From: Sepiola atlantica
Lineage: Eukaryota; Mollusca; Cephalopoda; Sepiida; Sepiolidae
DNA length: 64,000 bases
Assembly (NCBI GenBank): GCA_963556195.1
Contig: OY744537.1
Span: forward strand, 22,355,876 to 22,419,875
Reading direction: 5' to 3'
The notes under the pieces were generated by a model. That model made no database searches, was not told the origin of the DNA, and was given only the letters and a program-made list of their open reading frames with translations. Shown piece after piece: positions 1 to 11,446 of this stretch (position 1 is the stretch's first letter; each line of letters starts with the position of its first letter). A program made the position numbers and the translations under genes.

Positions 1-555
1 AAAATGCCCACCATAGTTAGAAATGCCATTAATTATCTTGAAAATCTCAATCATATCACCTCTCATTCTTCTCTCCAGCAAAGTAATCAATCCCAATTTG
101 TCCAATCTCTCCCTGTAACTGCACTCCTTTACTTTACTTATTAGTTTTGCCTCCCTTCTTTGTACGCCTTCCAGTTTCAATATTGCATTCCAATTTCCAT
201 GTCTAGTCGCTGGAGCCCAGGCCTGGGTGCAGTATTCTATATGAGGTCATATTAGAGCTTTATATATCTTAAACACAACATTTGTCTCCCTCGAAATAAT
301 ATTTCTAACCATCCACCCGATCATTCTATTTGCCCTCGATACAATGGTCAAAATATGATTATTTGCCTTAAAGGTATTATCAAACCCCACTCCCAAATCG
401 CACTCTCTATCTACTTCTTTGATTTCTCTGTTGTTTTAGTACATATTCAACTCCAACATTCCTGGATCCTACATGTAGTACTTTACATTTGTCTAGGTTA
501 AATCCCAATTTCCAAATGTCCTCCCAATATGATAATTTATTTAGATCCATCTGTG
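1..555 (-). pseudogene. CR1-like LINE, 3' part of reverse transcriptase ORF, 5'-truncated and broken
   Basis: Read on the minus strand, the translation carries the C-terminal signature of CR1/L2-type non-LTR reverse transcriptases. It shows FNLDKCKVLHVGS, then ECDLGVGFDNTFKANNHI, SRANRMIGWMVRNI, PHIEYCTQAWAPATR, LEGVQRREAKLI, YRERLDKLGLITLLERRMRGDMIEIFKIINGI. At least one frameshift near 440-455, a stop beside it and a stop just before the PHIEYC segment break the frame. Homology starts near 555, so the copy is 5'-truncated. Its 3' end lies outside the window to the left. The parent protein copies its own RNA at a nicked target; this copy is dead. The clade assignment is by motif resemblance only. 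Confidence 0.8.
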
Positions 556-960
556 TTGGTTTAAAAATTCCAACATAAAACTTTAAAAGTTTTTCATATA
601 TATATTTTTTAATTTGGTGAACTTCGTTGCGTCTTGTTCGTAATTTTGCTAATACCGCATAGGTCAACGTGTTGTATCGTGTATCGACTGTTAAAGGAAT
701 AAATACACTCAAACACAAGTTTAGCAAATAAACTATATATCATTTTTATTGTCGCTCTCACATTACACAACATCACGAATGGCTATTGCAGTACAACATA
801 TTTATAGTCGCTTTCGGACTCAGTTTATTATTGTTGTGAGAGGTATTATCACATTACAGAATATATCGAAACAGAGATATATTATATTAGAGATAAGTAT
901 TTATAGGTACAACATCAAAAACTGACATTAAACACCGACAAAGTATTTTTTTGTACTAAT
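556..960. other. No recognisable feature
   Basis: AT-rich sequence without a convincing ORF, RNA gene or tandem repeat that I could see. Confidence 0.5.
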
Positions 961-1263
961 AGAGCTTTTGAACCAGACAAAATCGACTTTTCGTTCGGCT
1001 TTTTCCGACTGTTTACGTCAATAGTCGGAAGATGCCGAAGCATTCATCCAACTAGAAGGCGATAAAAGCAGACGACAAGTTAAATTGTAAATTGATTAAA
1101 TCGTAAATTGGTGATTGTGAAGAATTTCCAACAGAGAAAAAAAAAAGGGTGAAAAAAAATGGTATACAAATAACTGTTACCAAAGACAATAAAAGTAGGT
1201 TATGGTTAGGTTAGAGTTAGGGTAAAAAAAAACGGTTTGGTTTTTGTCTGGTTCAAAAGCTGG
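961..1263. repeat. Small inverted-repeat element (about 300 bp)
   Basis: The ends are an inverted pair: AGCTTTTGAACCAGACAAAA at about 963-982 and its reverse complement at about 1240-1260. The interior near 1000-1045 carries the TTTACGTNAA / CGGAAGATGCCGA motif that recurs in the next element. It may be a MITE; I found no clear target duplication. Confidence 0.5.
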
Positions 1264-1358
1264 ACCAGTACTGAAAAAAAAAACCTATTTTTAATTTAAG
1301 TTTCTTATGAAAAAAAAAATATAAAAAAGTTGTTTCATTATTTTTTTCGTCAAAATAC

Positions 1359-2037
1359 GGTACTGATATAGAATGGGACCAAATTTCCACCAACTTTGCG
1401 TCGGCATCTCCCGACAGTTTACGTAAACCGCCGGAAAAGGCCGACGCGAAGACTGACAGGCGATAAGGATGCTGCTGCTTCAAGTAAATACATTTTTTGT
1501 TTGTTTATACTTAGAAAACTAAAACAAAATAACTGGTCAAAGGTTTTTAAAAAAAATTTTTATATAACATGAACAAAAATAGCTAAACAACCGTTAATCA
1601 AATTTTTTTTCAAGAAAAGTTTTTTTTCTATATAAAACGAAGAAATCATAGCTAATCAACTGTTAATAATCAATATTCTTTTTACAAGAATGTTTTCTTT
1701 TTAGATAAAATGAACAAAACATGGAGTTATTCACAGTTTCTGCATTTTATTCTTAGCTATTCGACGTCGTTCGTGGCAGAAGGAGATGACTCGTTCGGGA
1801 GATTCAATTCGCTCAGCTAGATCGTTAAAATTCATTTTCTGATTTGACACATTTTTTCTTGATTTACTCAATATCGAGATTTCTTGAAAATTGATCGTAT
1901 GCTGACATATGACAGCTGATTAGCTAATCTTGTTTTAGCGCCTGTCAGTCTTCGTGTTTGTCTGACGGTTTACGTAAACTGCCGGAAGAAGCCGACGCAA
2001 AGTTGGTGGAAATTGGGCACCATTCTATACTAGTACC
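1359..2037. repeat. Foldback/MITE-like element with about 100-bp terminal inverted repeats
   Basis: Bases 1359-1464 (GGTACTGATATAGAATGG ... GACTGACAGGCG) reappear reverse-complemented at 1938-2037. Both arms contain GTTTACGTAAAC-type palindromes and GCCGACGC. A further partial copy of the arm motif lies at about 2160-2205. The interior has no coding sequence. Confidence 0.65.
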
Positions 2038-2290
2038 AAAAATACAAAATTCTTTTAAAAAAATAAGCATACGGTGAGTGTTTTTCTTGCTTTAAATGTT
2101 GTTTCATTATTTTTCTTCTGTTGGAACGCCGCGTTGTTTTGATTTTGACGCCGGTTTGTTTTCATTCGGCCTTTTCCGTCTATTTACGTAATTCTGCGTC
2201 GGCAAAAGAGAAGAATTTCTTTCGCACCATATATAAGGACGACTTCAGTTTCCCCATAACAATACTATAATCTATAGTATATTTATAGCG

Positions 2291-2292
2291 TC

Positions 2293-2366
<74 letters not shown>
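2291..2366. repeat. (CTGT)n then (TC)n microsatellite
   Basis: About twelve CTGT units run directly into a TC run. Confidence 0.95.
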
Positions 2367-2368
<2 letters not shown>

Positions 2369-3302
2369 CGGTGATGGAATTGAAAACAGAGCCTTATCCA
2401 AAATCAAACACAACACAATTTTTTTCGAATCACATTTTACCAAAAATCCAATGATGATATTGAGTTTGTATAACCATTATACAAAATTACGGTATTTTAC
2501 AAGAATATCCTGAGAGTCACTATTTACTTGAGTTAGACACAAGGTCAGTTTTTAATTATGAAAAAATCTAGCTCTCCAAAAAAAAAGGGGCACTCTAGAT
2601 TGGAACAAAGATAAAAAAAATTGACGCAGTCTAGAAGCATTTCTCCTTCACTGACCGAGCACAGAAAAGGTAAAGTGTAGTATCATAAAAGATAACACAT
2701 TTTTCTGCTAAGAGTCTGTTAACTGCAAAGACGATGTTTCACTTTATTTTGTTGAAAACCGAAAATTATGGAAATGAAAAAAATAAGAAAACGAATGGTC
2801 ATATGAGGGTCAGTGCTGGAAGCCACAAGCACAAGCCACGCCCATAAACCAATATCTTAAAAAGCGATCACATTTTCTTATAAACTAGAAAAAAGACACA
2901 ATTGCAAAAATAACAATCACGTGATCTGTCTTCAAATACATCCGCAAGCAAAATCATTTTTTGCGCGCTCGAAATCAAAATTCGTTCTTACTAGCCGATG
3001 GCCGGCCTATAAAATCACAATTTCAACACTTTTCTCCACACAGTGAAACAGTCGAACCAACAATCAATAAGTGAAGACACAGAAGCAGTGAAACTGCTAA
3101 CATCCCCTTACTTCGACATCACACACAGTCACGCGCTGACAAAAGTCAGCATATACGCACACTACCTATTGAGCGTACTCACAATGCCACGCATATACTC
3201 GCACATTGACTAAACAAAAGCAAGCATATAAACATACATTGTCTACATAGTCTACTGAATTTACACACAGTGTCACACGCATATTCATACAGACAAGAAA
3301 GT
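2367..3302. other. No recognisable gene
   Basis: AT-rich, then a CA-rich stretch at 3110-3290 with scattered ACACA. No supported coding region. Confidence 0.5.
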
Positions 3303-3566
3303 GTCCCTAATGATGGGGACCTAAACAGAGCTGAAAGGGAGAAAATAACAAAATATCAGGGTCTAATGTATGATATGAAAAGAAACTGGAACCTCAAAGA
3401 GATCTCTATCATTCCAGTTATCATAGGAGCCACTGGACTCATGAAGAAGAACTTTAGAAAGTATTCAGCAAGTATAACTGGTGAACCAAGTGCAAGAGAA
3501 ATCCAAACAACTGCACTCAAGGGAACATCCAGAATTATGAAAAGAGCTATCGGTTGGAGTCTGTAA
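3303..3566 (+). pseudogene. LINE 3' terminal ORF fragment (C-terminal tail)
   Basis: One frame reads EREKITKYQGLMYDMKRNWN, then ISIIPVIIGATGLMKKNFRKY, then EIQTTALKGTSRIMKRAIG and a stop. This is the typical tail of a widespread animal LINE ORF, whose usual form is KYQDLK...W, then IPVVIGALG, then LQKIALLGTARILRKVL. Only the last 80-odd codons are present, so the copy is 5'-truncated. It is followed by an A-rich tail (AATGAAAATAAAAATAAAATAAA) at about 3615-3640. The resemblance is from memory of the family; the clade is not assigned. Confidence 0.65.
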
Positions 3567-3859
3567 ATAGCGGGTGATCGTATGGCATTTGGAAGAATGT
3601 CCCGTCCCCAGCAAATGAATGAAAATAAAAATAAAATAAAAACCAAGAAGGCAAACATATATACACACTACTTAAAAACTCGTGCTTTTTCTCCACTTAA
3701 CAAACAATGAACTTTTCATATTCACAGACGAACAATTTACTCATGCAAAATAACCTACCAAGATAACGCTCCTTTCCTTCAACGGCTATCAGAAACCTTT
3801 TCGACCATCGATTGTTATGGCAAATAGCCCCCCCCCCCCGAAGAGTCCAACGTTTAAAC

Positions 3860-4533
3860 TCCTTTGCATTTTCAGGCAATATGAAGTGGAATAAGTACAC
3901 AGAAGATACTGCTAAGTCTGTCTCAAATAAAATAGGCTCCCTTTATCAGGCTAGAAAACTTCTCACATCTGTCAGTATCGTATATCTCTATAAAGCCACC
4001 ATTCACCCATGCATGGAGTATTGTTGCCGCATCTGGGCTGGTGCACAAACCACTTGTCTCTCCCTCGTGGACAGGGTGCGAAAAAAAAAAACTCTCTAAC
4101 TTAATAGGTCCCGCATTGTCTACCAATCACCAGTCTCTGTCCCATCGCCGCAATGTTGCATTCCTGTGCTTGTTTTACAAGTACTTCAACGGAATGTGCT
4201 CCGACGAACTTGTTGCACTTGTACCTCCTCAACGTAAACATCTCCGACTAGAAGCAAAATCTCACCCCTTCACTGTAAAGGTCACCAGGTGCCGGAAAAC
4301 CTTCTACTCTCATAGCTTCTTTCTTCTGACCGCTTGCTTTTGGAATTCCCTCCCCCTGCTTCATATTTCCACGACTGTGCCAACATGCAGAAATTTAAAT
4401 GTAATGTGAACAAATATCTTGCTGCACAATTCCCCATTGAAAATGCCTCCTATAAATTTGGCTCGAAGCACAGGAGAACCTTACGTCTCAGTGGCAATAT
4501 GCCTTTTTTGGGGGGCGAATAAACGTAAAAAAA
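3860..4533 (+). pseudogene. Jockey/CR1-type LINE, reverse-transcriptase C-terminus, frameshifted
   Basis: The translation shows GNMKWNKYTEDTAKSVSNKIGSLYQARKLL, then LYKATIHPCMEYCCRIWAGA, LVDRV, SHRRNVAFLCLFYKYFNGMCS, ACFWNSLPL and FKCNVNKYLAAQFP. This is the standard ending of a common invertebrate non-LTR reverse transcriptase. Two frame changes break it: one in the A-run at 4080-4090 and one between about 4365 and 4395. The 3' end is near 4533, with GAATAAACG followed by a short poly(A). It is 5'-truncated. A relative lies on the minus strand at 46085-46530. Confidence 0.85.
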
Positions 4534-4625
4534 AAAAGAATGAATGAAAATATATTTTATACGGTTGTTATGCTTTCTTGTCAAATAAAAAACACAAAGA
4601 TAAAACGAACGAACGATAAATTGCA

Positions 4626-4800
4626 CAGGGCCGGCGGGACAGTTATAAAAGTGTGTGTGTGGGGGGTCTCCTAAAAAGTGGGAGGGGGGCGGTTAAACAC
4701 ATGCATATCAACTTAATTATTGATGACCGTAAAGTGGGGGGGGGCAAGTCAAAAAGTGAGGGGGCTTGAGCCCCCCCCCCCCCCGGTGCCGTCGTCCATG
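4626..4800 (+). mobile_element. MITE copy 1, 175 bp, with 5-bp TSD TTGCA
   Basis: The element runs from CAGGGCCGGCGGGAC to GGTGCCGTCGTCCATG, so the ends form imperfect short TIRs (CAGGRCCGGCGG.AC against CATGGACGACGGCACC). It is flanked by TTGCA at 4621-4625 and 4801-4805. The interior has ACAGTTATAAAAG, several G runs and GTTAAACACATGCATAT. Related copies are at 4930-5067 (minus) and 12418-12597 (plus). It is inserted in the 3' part of the 5S-headed SINE described next. Confidence 0.75.
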
Positions 4801-5144
4801 TTGCATACTCTCTCTGGTGAGCTTCGCCTCACGATTGAGAACAGAACTTCGGCCCTTTAAGGGCTGTATTCTATTTTGCAGGTAGGTTCCGCCGTCCTCC
4901 CACATACAGTGTCTGGTATTTTCAAAATGCATAGACGGTGGCACCACTTTTTGACCCCCCCCACTTTACAGTCATCAATAATGGAGTTATATATGCATGT
5001 GTTTAACCGCCCCCCCCCCACTTTTTAGGAGAGCTCCCCCACTTTTATAACTGTGCCGCCGGTCCTGAAATGGTCACCCATTTGGTACTGGCCAGGCTCA
5101 ACGTCGCTTAACTTGACGTGCGACAACGTGATTATGCCATACAC
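4801..5144 (-). mobile_element. 5S rRNA-headed SINE, interrupted by two MITEs
   Basis: The minus strand from 5144 reads like mollusc 5S rRNA: GTGTATGGCATAATCACGTTG, then AAGTTAAGCGACGTTGAGCC, GGCCAGTACC and AATGGGTGACC. The 5S segment resumes at 4929-4903 with TTTTGAAAATACCAGACACTG after the MITE insertion. About 20 nt of the 5S middle are missing. Positions 4902-4801 hold a SINE body, which may continue past the MITE at 4626-4800 into a tail with ACGAACGAACG near 4600. 5S-derived SINEs use the 5S internal promoter; this copy is old and dead. Confidence 0.7.
4930..5067 (-). mobile_element. MITE copy 2, 138 bp, with 5-bp TSD AAATG
   Basis: On the minus strand it runs from CAGGACCGGCGGCAC to GTGCCACCGTCTATG. 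It is flanked by AAATG at 4925-4929 and 5068-5072. The insertion splits the 5S head of the surrounding SINE. It lacks about 35 bp found near the 3' end of copy 1. Confidence 0.8.
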
Positions 5145-5633
5145 GAAGATTGCAGCGAGATAAACAAACAAACGGACTTAGTATCGCGGCATAAAATACG
5201 GTCACGAGAAAACGGAAACATCTATTTTATTTCAGGCTAAACTATGTTTGATTCAAGTTTCTCCTAAAAACGATGTACGTACATTTCAAACCGCCCACCG
5301 ACAAAACGAACGTAAGAAAAATTCAAACATAAAAAAGCGATATTAAGTTACACCCTATCTTACACAACAATACAAGGCATTTATCAAGTATTCCAAGTAG
5401 ACGGCGGACAACCAACTGGATATCAGACCAAAAGCATAAGCGACCCCGCCTCTCGTAAAATTTGAATATAGGACAAAAGCCAAACATAAAATTCAGTGGT
5501 GTTTATAGCACTTAGAATATATGAAACATTTTTAACAGAGCCTTTTCTTTATATTGTTCTTCATGGGCACATATTAAATTAATTTACTTTCAAAATATAA
5601 TAGCTTTAAGTTGAATAAAATATTACCAAGTTT
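5145..5633. other. No recognisable feature
   Basis: AT-rich. I see no coding potential, RNA gene or repeat. Confidence 0.5.
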
Positions 5634-5692
5634 TTAATTATTTGTCTCCCACTGCAGAAAGATGTGACACAAGGCTCCAGCTTCTCCAAATT
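5634..5692 (-). mobile_element. SINE 3'-tail fragment
   Basis: On the minus strand, CTTGTGTCACATCTTTCTGC and GTGGGAGACAAATAATTAAA match the tail of the SINE at 15150-15405 (CTTGTGTCACATCTTATCTT, GTGGGAGGTAAATAAATAA). Only the tail remains. Confidence 0.6.
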
Positions 5693-5703
5693 CTGGCTGA
5701 TAC

Positions 5704-6350
5704 AAAAAAACAGCAACAACAAAACAAAAAAACAACAACAACAACTAAAAAACAACATCAAAACAACAACAACAAAACAAAAAAACAACAACCAAACAAC
5801 AACAACAACAACAACAAAACAAAAAACAACAACAACAACAACAACAAAACAACAACAACAACAACAAAAAACAACAAAACAACTACAACAAAAAACAACA
5901 AAACAACAACAACCACAACAAAACAACAAAACAACAACAACAACAACAAAACAACAACAAAACAACAACAAAACAACAAAACAACAAAACAACAACAACA
6001 AAACAACAACAACAACAAAAAACAACAACAACAACAAAACAACAACAACAACAACAAAACAACAACAACAACAAAACAACAACAACAACAAAACACCAAA
6101 ACAACAACAACAACAACACCAAAACAACAACAACAACAACAAAACAAAAAAACAACAACACCAACAACAAAACAACAACAACAACAACAAAACAACAACA
6201 ACAACAACAAAACAACAACAAAACAACAAAACAACAACAACAACAACAACAACAATAACAAAACACCAAAACAACAACAACAACAACAAAAACAAAACAA
6301 CAACAACAACAACAACAAAACAACAACAAAACAACAACAACAAAAAACAC
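5704..6350. repeat. Long (AAC)n / (AAAC) microsatellite, about 650 bp
   Basis: An almost unbroken run of CAA/AAC with scattered extra A residues. It keeps several frames open on both strands (poly-N/T/Q and poly-V/L/C). These frames are repeat artefacts. Confidence 0.97.
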
Positions 6351-6579
6351 AGCCGTGAACGAACCCGTAGGTATTCACCAGTAGCGACGTATTAGATGAT
6401 CTGTAATAAACTTAACTTTCTCAAAAAAAGGAGGTCATGCGTGGGAGAGGAGCGGATCCTAGGACTGAACCGAACCATACGTCAGTGCGACAAAGAAGAG
6501 TCTGGTGATTCAGGTTGTCGGAATGACGGATCCCCGGCTGGTATGGAAACGCTGAAATCAAACAATTTTCACATTTTTT

Positions 6580-6906
6580 ATTATTTGGATTTTTCGGACT
6601 ACTATTCTCATCTTTGTTTCGAACCGAACCGTTTATTTAATGCACCGGGGTTAGATTGTTCTCGTTCCGTCAGCCATTTTTAGTTAGCATCACACGTAGT
6701 GATGATTGAACCTTCAACCTCTAGAAGACTGTCACTTAAAATTGCTTATGACTGAACACTTTATCCGTTGCCTCGCGTGTCCGGTTCGAAATTCCGTAAA
6801 GATTCCTGAGTTCGACAAGACGCAACTAAAGAAGTTCCGGGGTTACATTGGTCGGAACGTTGTGCGAATAACATCTAAGATGAGAATAGTCGTCCGAGTT
6901 ATCCAT
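6580..6906. mobile_element. Foldback element, copy A
   Basis: The left end (ATTATTTGGATTTTTCGGAC, CTATTCTCATCTT) is the inverted match of the right end (AAGATGAGAATAG, GTCCGAGTTATCC). The centre holds TTTATTTAATGCACC, TTCTCGTTCCGTCAGCC and TTGAACCTTCAACCTCTAGA, shared with copies B (25592-27122) and C (45027-45530). The left arm has lost the segment that in the other copies contains the hammerhead-like motif. Confidence 0.7.
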
Positions 6907-8569
6907 TCACGTTGCGTGGGAGGTGGAAGACAGCTATCGACCCCATTTTAAAGAAATGCGACGAGTAATAATTTTTAGAGGTTGGTAGAGAGAAACACTG
7001 CAAAGGAAATAATATTCTGAAACACGGCGGAAATAGAATGTATGATGCAAGGAAGAAAGGGAAACCTGATTAACATCAATAAACTCATATTTATTTAGAG
7101 TGAGGTGCATAGGACACGTATATTAAAGTAGGAGTTTATCCTTGTATTTGGTTGTGCATAAGATGTGTGCGTGAGTTAATAAAAACAAATAAAACATTTT
7201 GAGCCAATCAGAAGGATTTTCTCTAAACTTGTCGAACTTGCCCTTTTGATCCACCTCTAGTGCATATATGGTCAGATTTTCCTTTCAATAAAGAAGTTGA
7301 GCCAAAATCCACGACAGAGCTAACATTTATTTTATGCCAGCTCGCCTCGCCCCTCTGTCGGGCTGAGGAACGTTATTTCTCAACTCACGCACCACACACA
7401 CACAGTCATACGCATGCGCACTATGGCACTAACACGACGCACACACATTTTCGCGTTGATTGAAGACAAATATATAAACACATCTTTTTTAAATATCGTA
7501 ACATTTCTCATTCAACTTTCTACTATGAAGACAAATGAATATTAACTGTTATTAATAACTTTCAATCAAATGTTGTTTTTTAGTAATTGAGTGGAGAACT
7601 TTTGATTACGACTTTTCTGACCTGCAGATTATTCACAGCCACTAAATAATCGACTCAGACTTCCTAATTATCTCAGCTAATGAATCCCCTCTGTTCTGCA
7701 AAGACTCTCAAAATATGAACAAACATTCTTATGTGTTCCCATCTATGTAAACTTTCATTTTTAAACACATAAAATATCTCTTTCGTTAACTTATGATTTT
7801 GTACGCATTGTTTTAGATGTGTTTACCGTGTAACATTTCTCTCGCTCTCTCTCACTCGTGTATTGCCTGAAACTGTTTTCCTAAAAATGTCTCCATAAAA
7901 TTAGTTCCCCAAAAGATGTCACCCTAAAAGTAGAACTCAAATGTTTTAAAGCCACATCTTGAGAATTCACGACATTAGAAATATGTATGTGTATGTTCAG
8001 AGTTCCTTTATATGTGTGAGTTACGCGCTTGCTATTGTTGCTGCTGTCAACTTTACGTAGTATAAACGTGTGAGTGTATTCGGCTCTCTTTCTGTGTCTC
8101 TCTGTCTTTTTTTTGCTTATCGAGTGACTGTTTATATTGGAATCATTTAGTTCACACAGGCTTGCAAAAGTGAATGTTTCAAACGAGCGGGAATTGGTTG
8201 ACAAATTGTGGAGTTCTCACCTTTATGTGAAATAATATTTTTTTTTGGCGACGGCATGTTGCGTTTGTGCTGACTTAAAAGTAAACCATTGATTTGAGTG
8301 CACCCTCCTTCTACTCAGTACAGACAAAGGAAGAAGTAAAAGAACAGCAGAGAAATGAATAAGCTGAACGAACGGAGAAAGAACGGGAGCAGCTTGCACA
8401 AGCGAGTAACTTTTTTCCCGTTCGTTCATATCGCATCTCTACTTACACTACAATATAAAAGTGTGTATGCGTGTGTATATGGTGTGTGTGTGGGTGGGGG
8501 TGGGGTATTGCACCCGCTCCCTTGATGGCAACAGCTTCACTTACTAGTCGGCTTTTAGTTAAGCCATTC
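6907..8569. other. No recognisable gene
   Basis: Mixed AT-rich sequence. There is a short imperfect CA stretch at about 7390-7450 and TC-rich patches near 7840 and 8085-8110. No supported coding region. Confidence 0.5.
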
Positions 8570-9080
8570 GCCTTTTGTGACGCCATCTAATGTGCACGAT
8601 AACAAGACACCAGCAAATTAACAAACACGCAGAGTTTTACTAGTATACTAGGCAACCCGTCGAGTCAGGATTTATTTATGTATATTGAAAATAAAGCTAA
8701 TTTTGTCATCCATTTACAAATGTATATATTTCTTTCCCCCTCTCCCTCTTTCTCCCTTCTCTTTCCATTTCTTTTTATTTTTTGTCTCTCTCTTTCTTTC
8801 TTTCTTTATTTATTTATTTCTTTCTTTCTTTCTTTCTTTCTATCTCTTCCCCTGTATCTCTTCTCCTTTCTCTCTTTCCTGTCTCCCCCCTTTTTTTCTA
8901 AATTATTTACGTCATTCACCTCCTCTCACGACTTCCCTTATATTTGTCTTTTATTTTCGTCATTCGCCTTTTGTGACGTCATCCAGTATGCACGATAACA
9001 AGATTTCGGCAAGATAACAAGCAAGCAATAACTACAGTTTTAGTAGTATATTATACGCCCCATAACCCGTTGGGCCGTCC
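8570..9080. repeat. Direct-repeat pair flanking a pyrimidine tract
   Basis: CATTCGCCTTTTGTGACG, followed by CATC, GCACGATAACAAGA and a CCCGT motif, occurs at about 8567-8665 and again at about 8957-9075. Between them lies a TTTC/TC-rich tract at 8741-8890. This could be a duplicated SINE or MITE end; I cannot name the family. Confidence 0.55.
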
Positions 9081-9706
9081 TATTAGCCTATATTTTTATC
9101 TCTCATATTGATATTATATTTCCCGTTTCTCTTTCCTTCTCTTTTTCTCTCTTACGCTCTCTATTTCATAAGAAATTGTGTGAGGTTGAGGAAAGAAATA
9201 GGTAAGAGAGCGACGAAAAGAGATAGATAGAGGAAGGGGACAGGGGAATTATATATTAATATATAATTATATATATATATATAAAATGCAGCAACATTTT
9301 TGTAAGTAACGGATAAATTTTATTAGACAGACGAACAGCACAAGTAAAGAATTTTTTTTTTTTTTGTGTCTTAAATAACTAATATAAGTTAGCAAAACAT
9401 TTATATGGAACAAAACGTAGATTTAGTATAAGGAACGTTTATGTTTTTGTCTTTTAAGGGAAGTGGGGTCTGATCAACTCTGCTGGGAAGCCATGAAATT
9501 AAATACTGTCTTGTTTTTAAATTCCCGAAACAGTTTTTCATGGTAAACAACTGATGATCCCTTAAAATAGTGTTAGAAACTAACTAATATAATAACTGTA
9601 AAAAATAAATTGACTTACATGAGTGATTTTCCACTGGAAGACTTGAGACTATAAGTTTTTTTTTTGTTGTTTTTTTTTATATAGTTTTAATGGTTGAGAA
9701 ACTTCC

Positions 9707-9711
<5 letters not shown>
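9081..9711. other. No recognisable gene
   Basis: AT-rich, with a short AT repeat near 9255-9283 and T runs. Nothing coding. Confidence 0.5.

Positions 9712-9778
<67 letters not shown>
9712..9778. repeat. (TA)n microsatellite
   Basis: About 33 uninterrupted TA units. Confidence 0.97.
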
Positions 9779-9780
<2 letters not shown>

Positions 9781-10357
9781 CAAATTGGGACTAATAAATA
9801 ACTGACTTTAGTCGCGAAATACTTCCTCTACTATTGTAAAATAATTATGCAGACATGTTGAGTAATAACGCATAAGACGTCACGGGGAGGCTAAGGGCAT
9901 GACCCCGCAATAATGAAGCCGAAGACTAGATAGATTGTCAATTAGGCTAAAAGAACAACGGAAATGAATCGGTGACCTTTGAACGAGCCCAGGTGTGTGA
10001 GGTCGACGAGTTCATTTCAGAGTATGACGTCGTAAAAAAAAAACCACTCGGTAACCTTTAAAAGAGTCAGGTGCACGAGGCCAGAAGAAGAAGGCGCCCG
10101 GAGTGCAAAGTCAGAAATTAAAACGGCGGATTTAAACGAAGGGAGAAGGAGCGCTTACGTAGCAGAGATCGAGTTGGAAGGATATAGAGAAAAATTTGTC
10201 GTGAGTCAGCCCCGAAGAGAGGTACCCCCACCACGGCCGAACTGCCGTAAACAACTGGCATGGGGATCACAAGCCTTCCCTAGATTCCGGGAGCAGACTG
10301 TTACGTGTTTCCCTCTAGGTTGCAAGGTGAATCACTCTGCCGGATTTTCGTGAAAAT

Positions 10358-10360
<3 letters not shown>
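9779..10360. other. No recognisable gene
   Basis: Moderately GC-containing sequence without recognisable motifs, ORFs or repeats. Confidence 0.45.

Positions 10361-10446
<86 letters not shown>
10361..10446. repeat. (AT)n microsatellite
   Basis: About 42 AT units. Confidence 0.97.
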
Positions 10447-10448
<2 letters not shown>

Positions 10449-10566
10449 GCATCGTAGGGTCATCCCTAAAGAGAAATTACGATGTTTTACTTTTGACGCC
10501 TCCAAAACAGATTGTGACCTTGACAAGAGATAAAACTCTTAACTGAATTGAAATTATATGCCGAGC

Positions 10567-11045
10567 GCTAATAGGCGCACCATGTACGGCTGCGAGACCT
10601 AACCCTGCACAAAGAAGAGCTTCATACACTCGAGGTCTTCGGTGTGTACTGCCTTCGACGCATCCTACGCACCCATCTCTCCGGCCAAATCTCAAACCGC
10701 ACCATCCATGCAAGGTGCAACACAGACTATTTTGAAAAGGAGACTTCGCTGGTTTGGTCACGTTCTTTAACGCGAGGAGAAATTCATCCATAATTTTGTA
10801 GCCTTATATCGCACTCGCTGGCTGAAGCAAGCGCAGATGTATCAAACTGAAGACTTGGATTGGAACAGTGAAAGCAAACAGTGGGTTAGTGGCTGGCTCC
10901 CGCGTTTTTGGTGTTCGTTGCTGGAATCGGGAATGGCTTAAGTATGCCGATGACTCAGCTGCCGATCGGTGTGGGTGGACCGCCTTGACGCAGGATGCAG
11001 TGAACTCAACCCTCCCACCGGGGGTGAATACGTTAGCTCAGTTAA
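10567..11045 (+). pseudogene. LINE ORF2 C-terminal remnant
   Basis: In shifting frames the sequence reads YGCET, TLHKEELHTLEVFGVYCLRRILRTHLSGQISNRTIHARCNT, then KRRLRWFGHVL and, further on, AADRCGWTALTQDAVNST. These are the ordered landmarks of the region after the reverse transcriptase in a common invertebrate LINE type (YG.ETW, LE.F...CLRRIL, RLRWFGH, ..DR..W). Stops and frameshifts make it a dead, 5'-truncated copy. Confidence 0.75.
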
Positions 11046-11446
11046 AGTTTTTACAGTTACCACTTATAAGTGGTTTCGTTCGGGAGCTAGAAAAGGCACG
11101 TGTTTTTTTGTTGTTTATTTTTGCCATATCTGTGCTCACTATTCGTGTTGTCACTTGAACTCACTCACAATTCAGCGCACTATTTTTAGTCACTAACATG
11201 TTCAGTTTGTTTTGAGTGGCGTGTTTCTTGCTGCTACCATTTTTCAAAGCCACTTTGTCTTTCTGTTAGTTGTCCACTCGGTTTCGTGTTCTTTGCCATT
11301 TGTGGTGAATTGCCAGGTCGGCAAGACGAACCTTGTGTTTGACATTGAACAAGTCTAACACCAAAGAATGCAACCAACCTTTATGTTAAAACTGCCTGAC
11401 ACAGAACGAGAGTGGGTTGCAAATGTCTCGTGGAGGCTACGAGCCC

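Noticed and set aside
5606..6395. Several ORFs over 150-240 codons rich in N/T/Q or V/L/C
   Set aside because: They lie entirely in the AAC microsatellite; low complexity, not stop avoidance, explains them.
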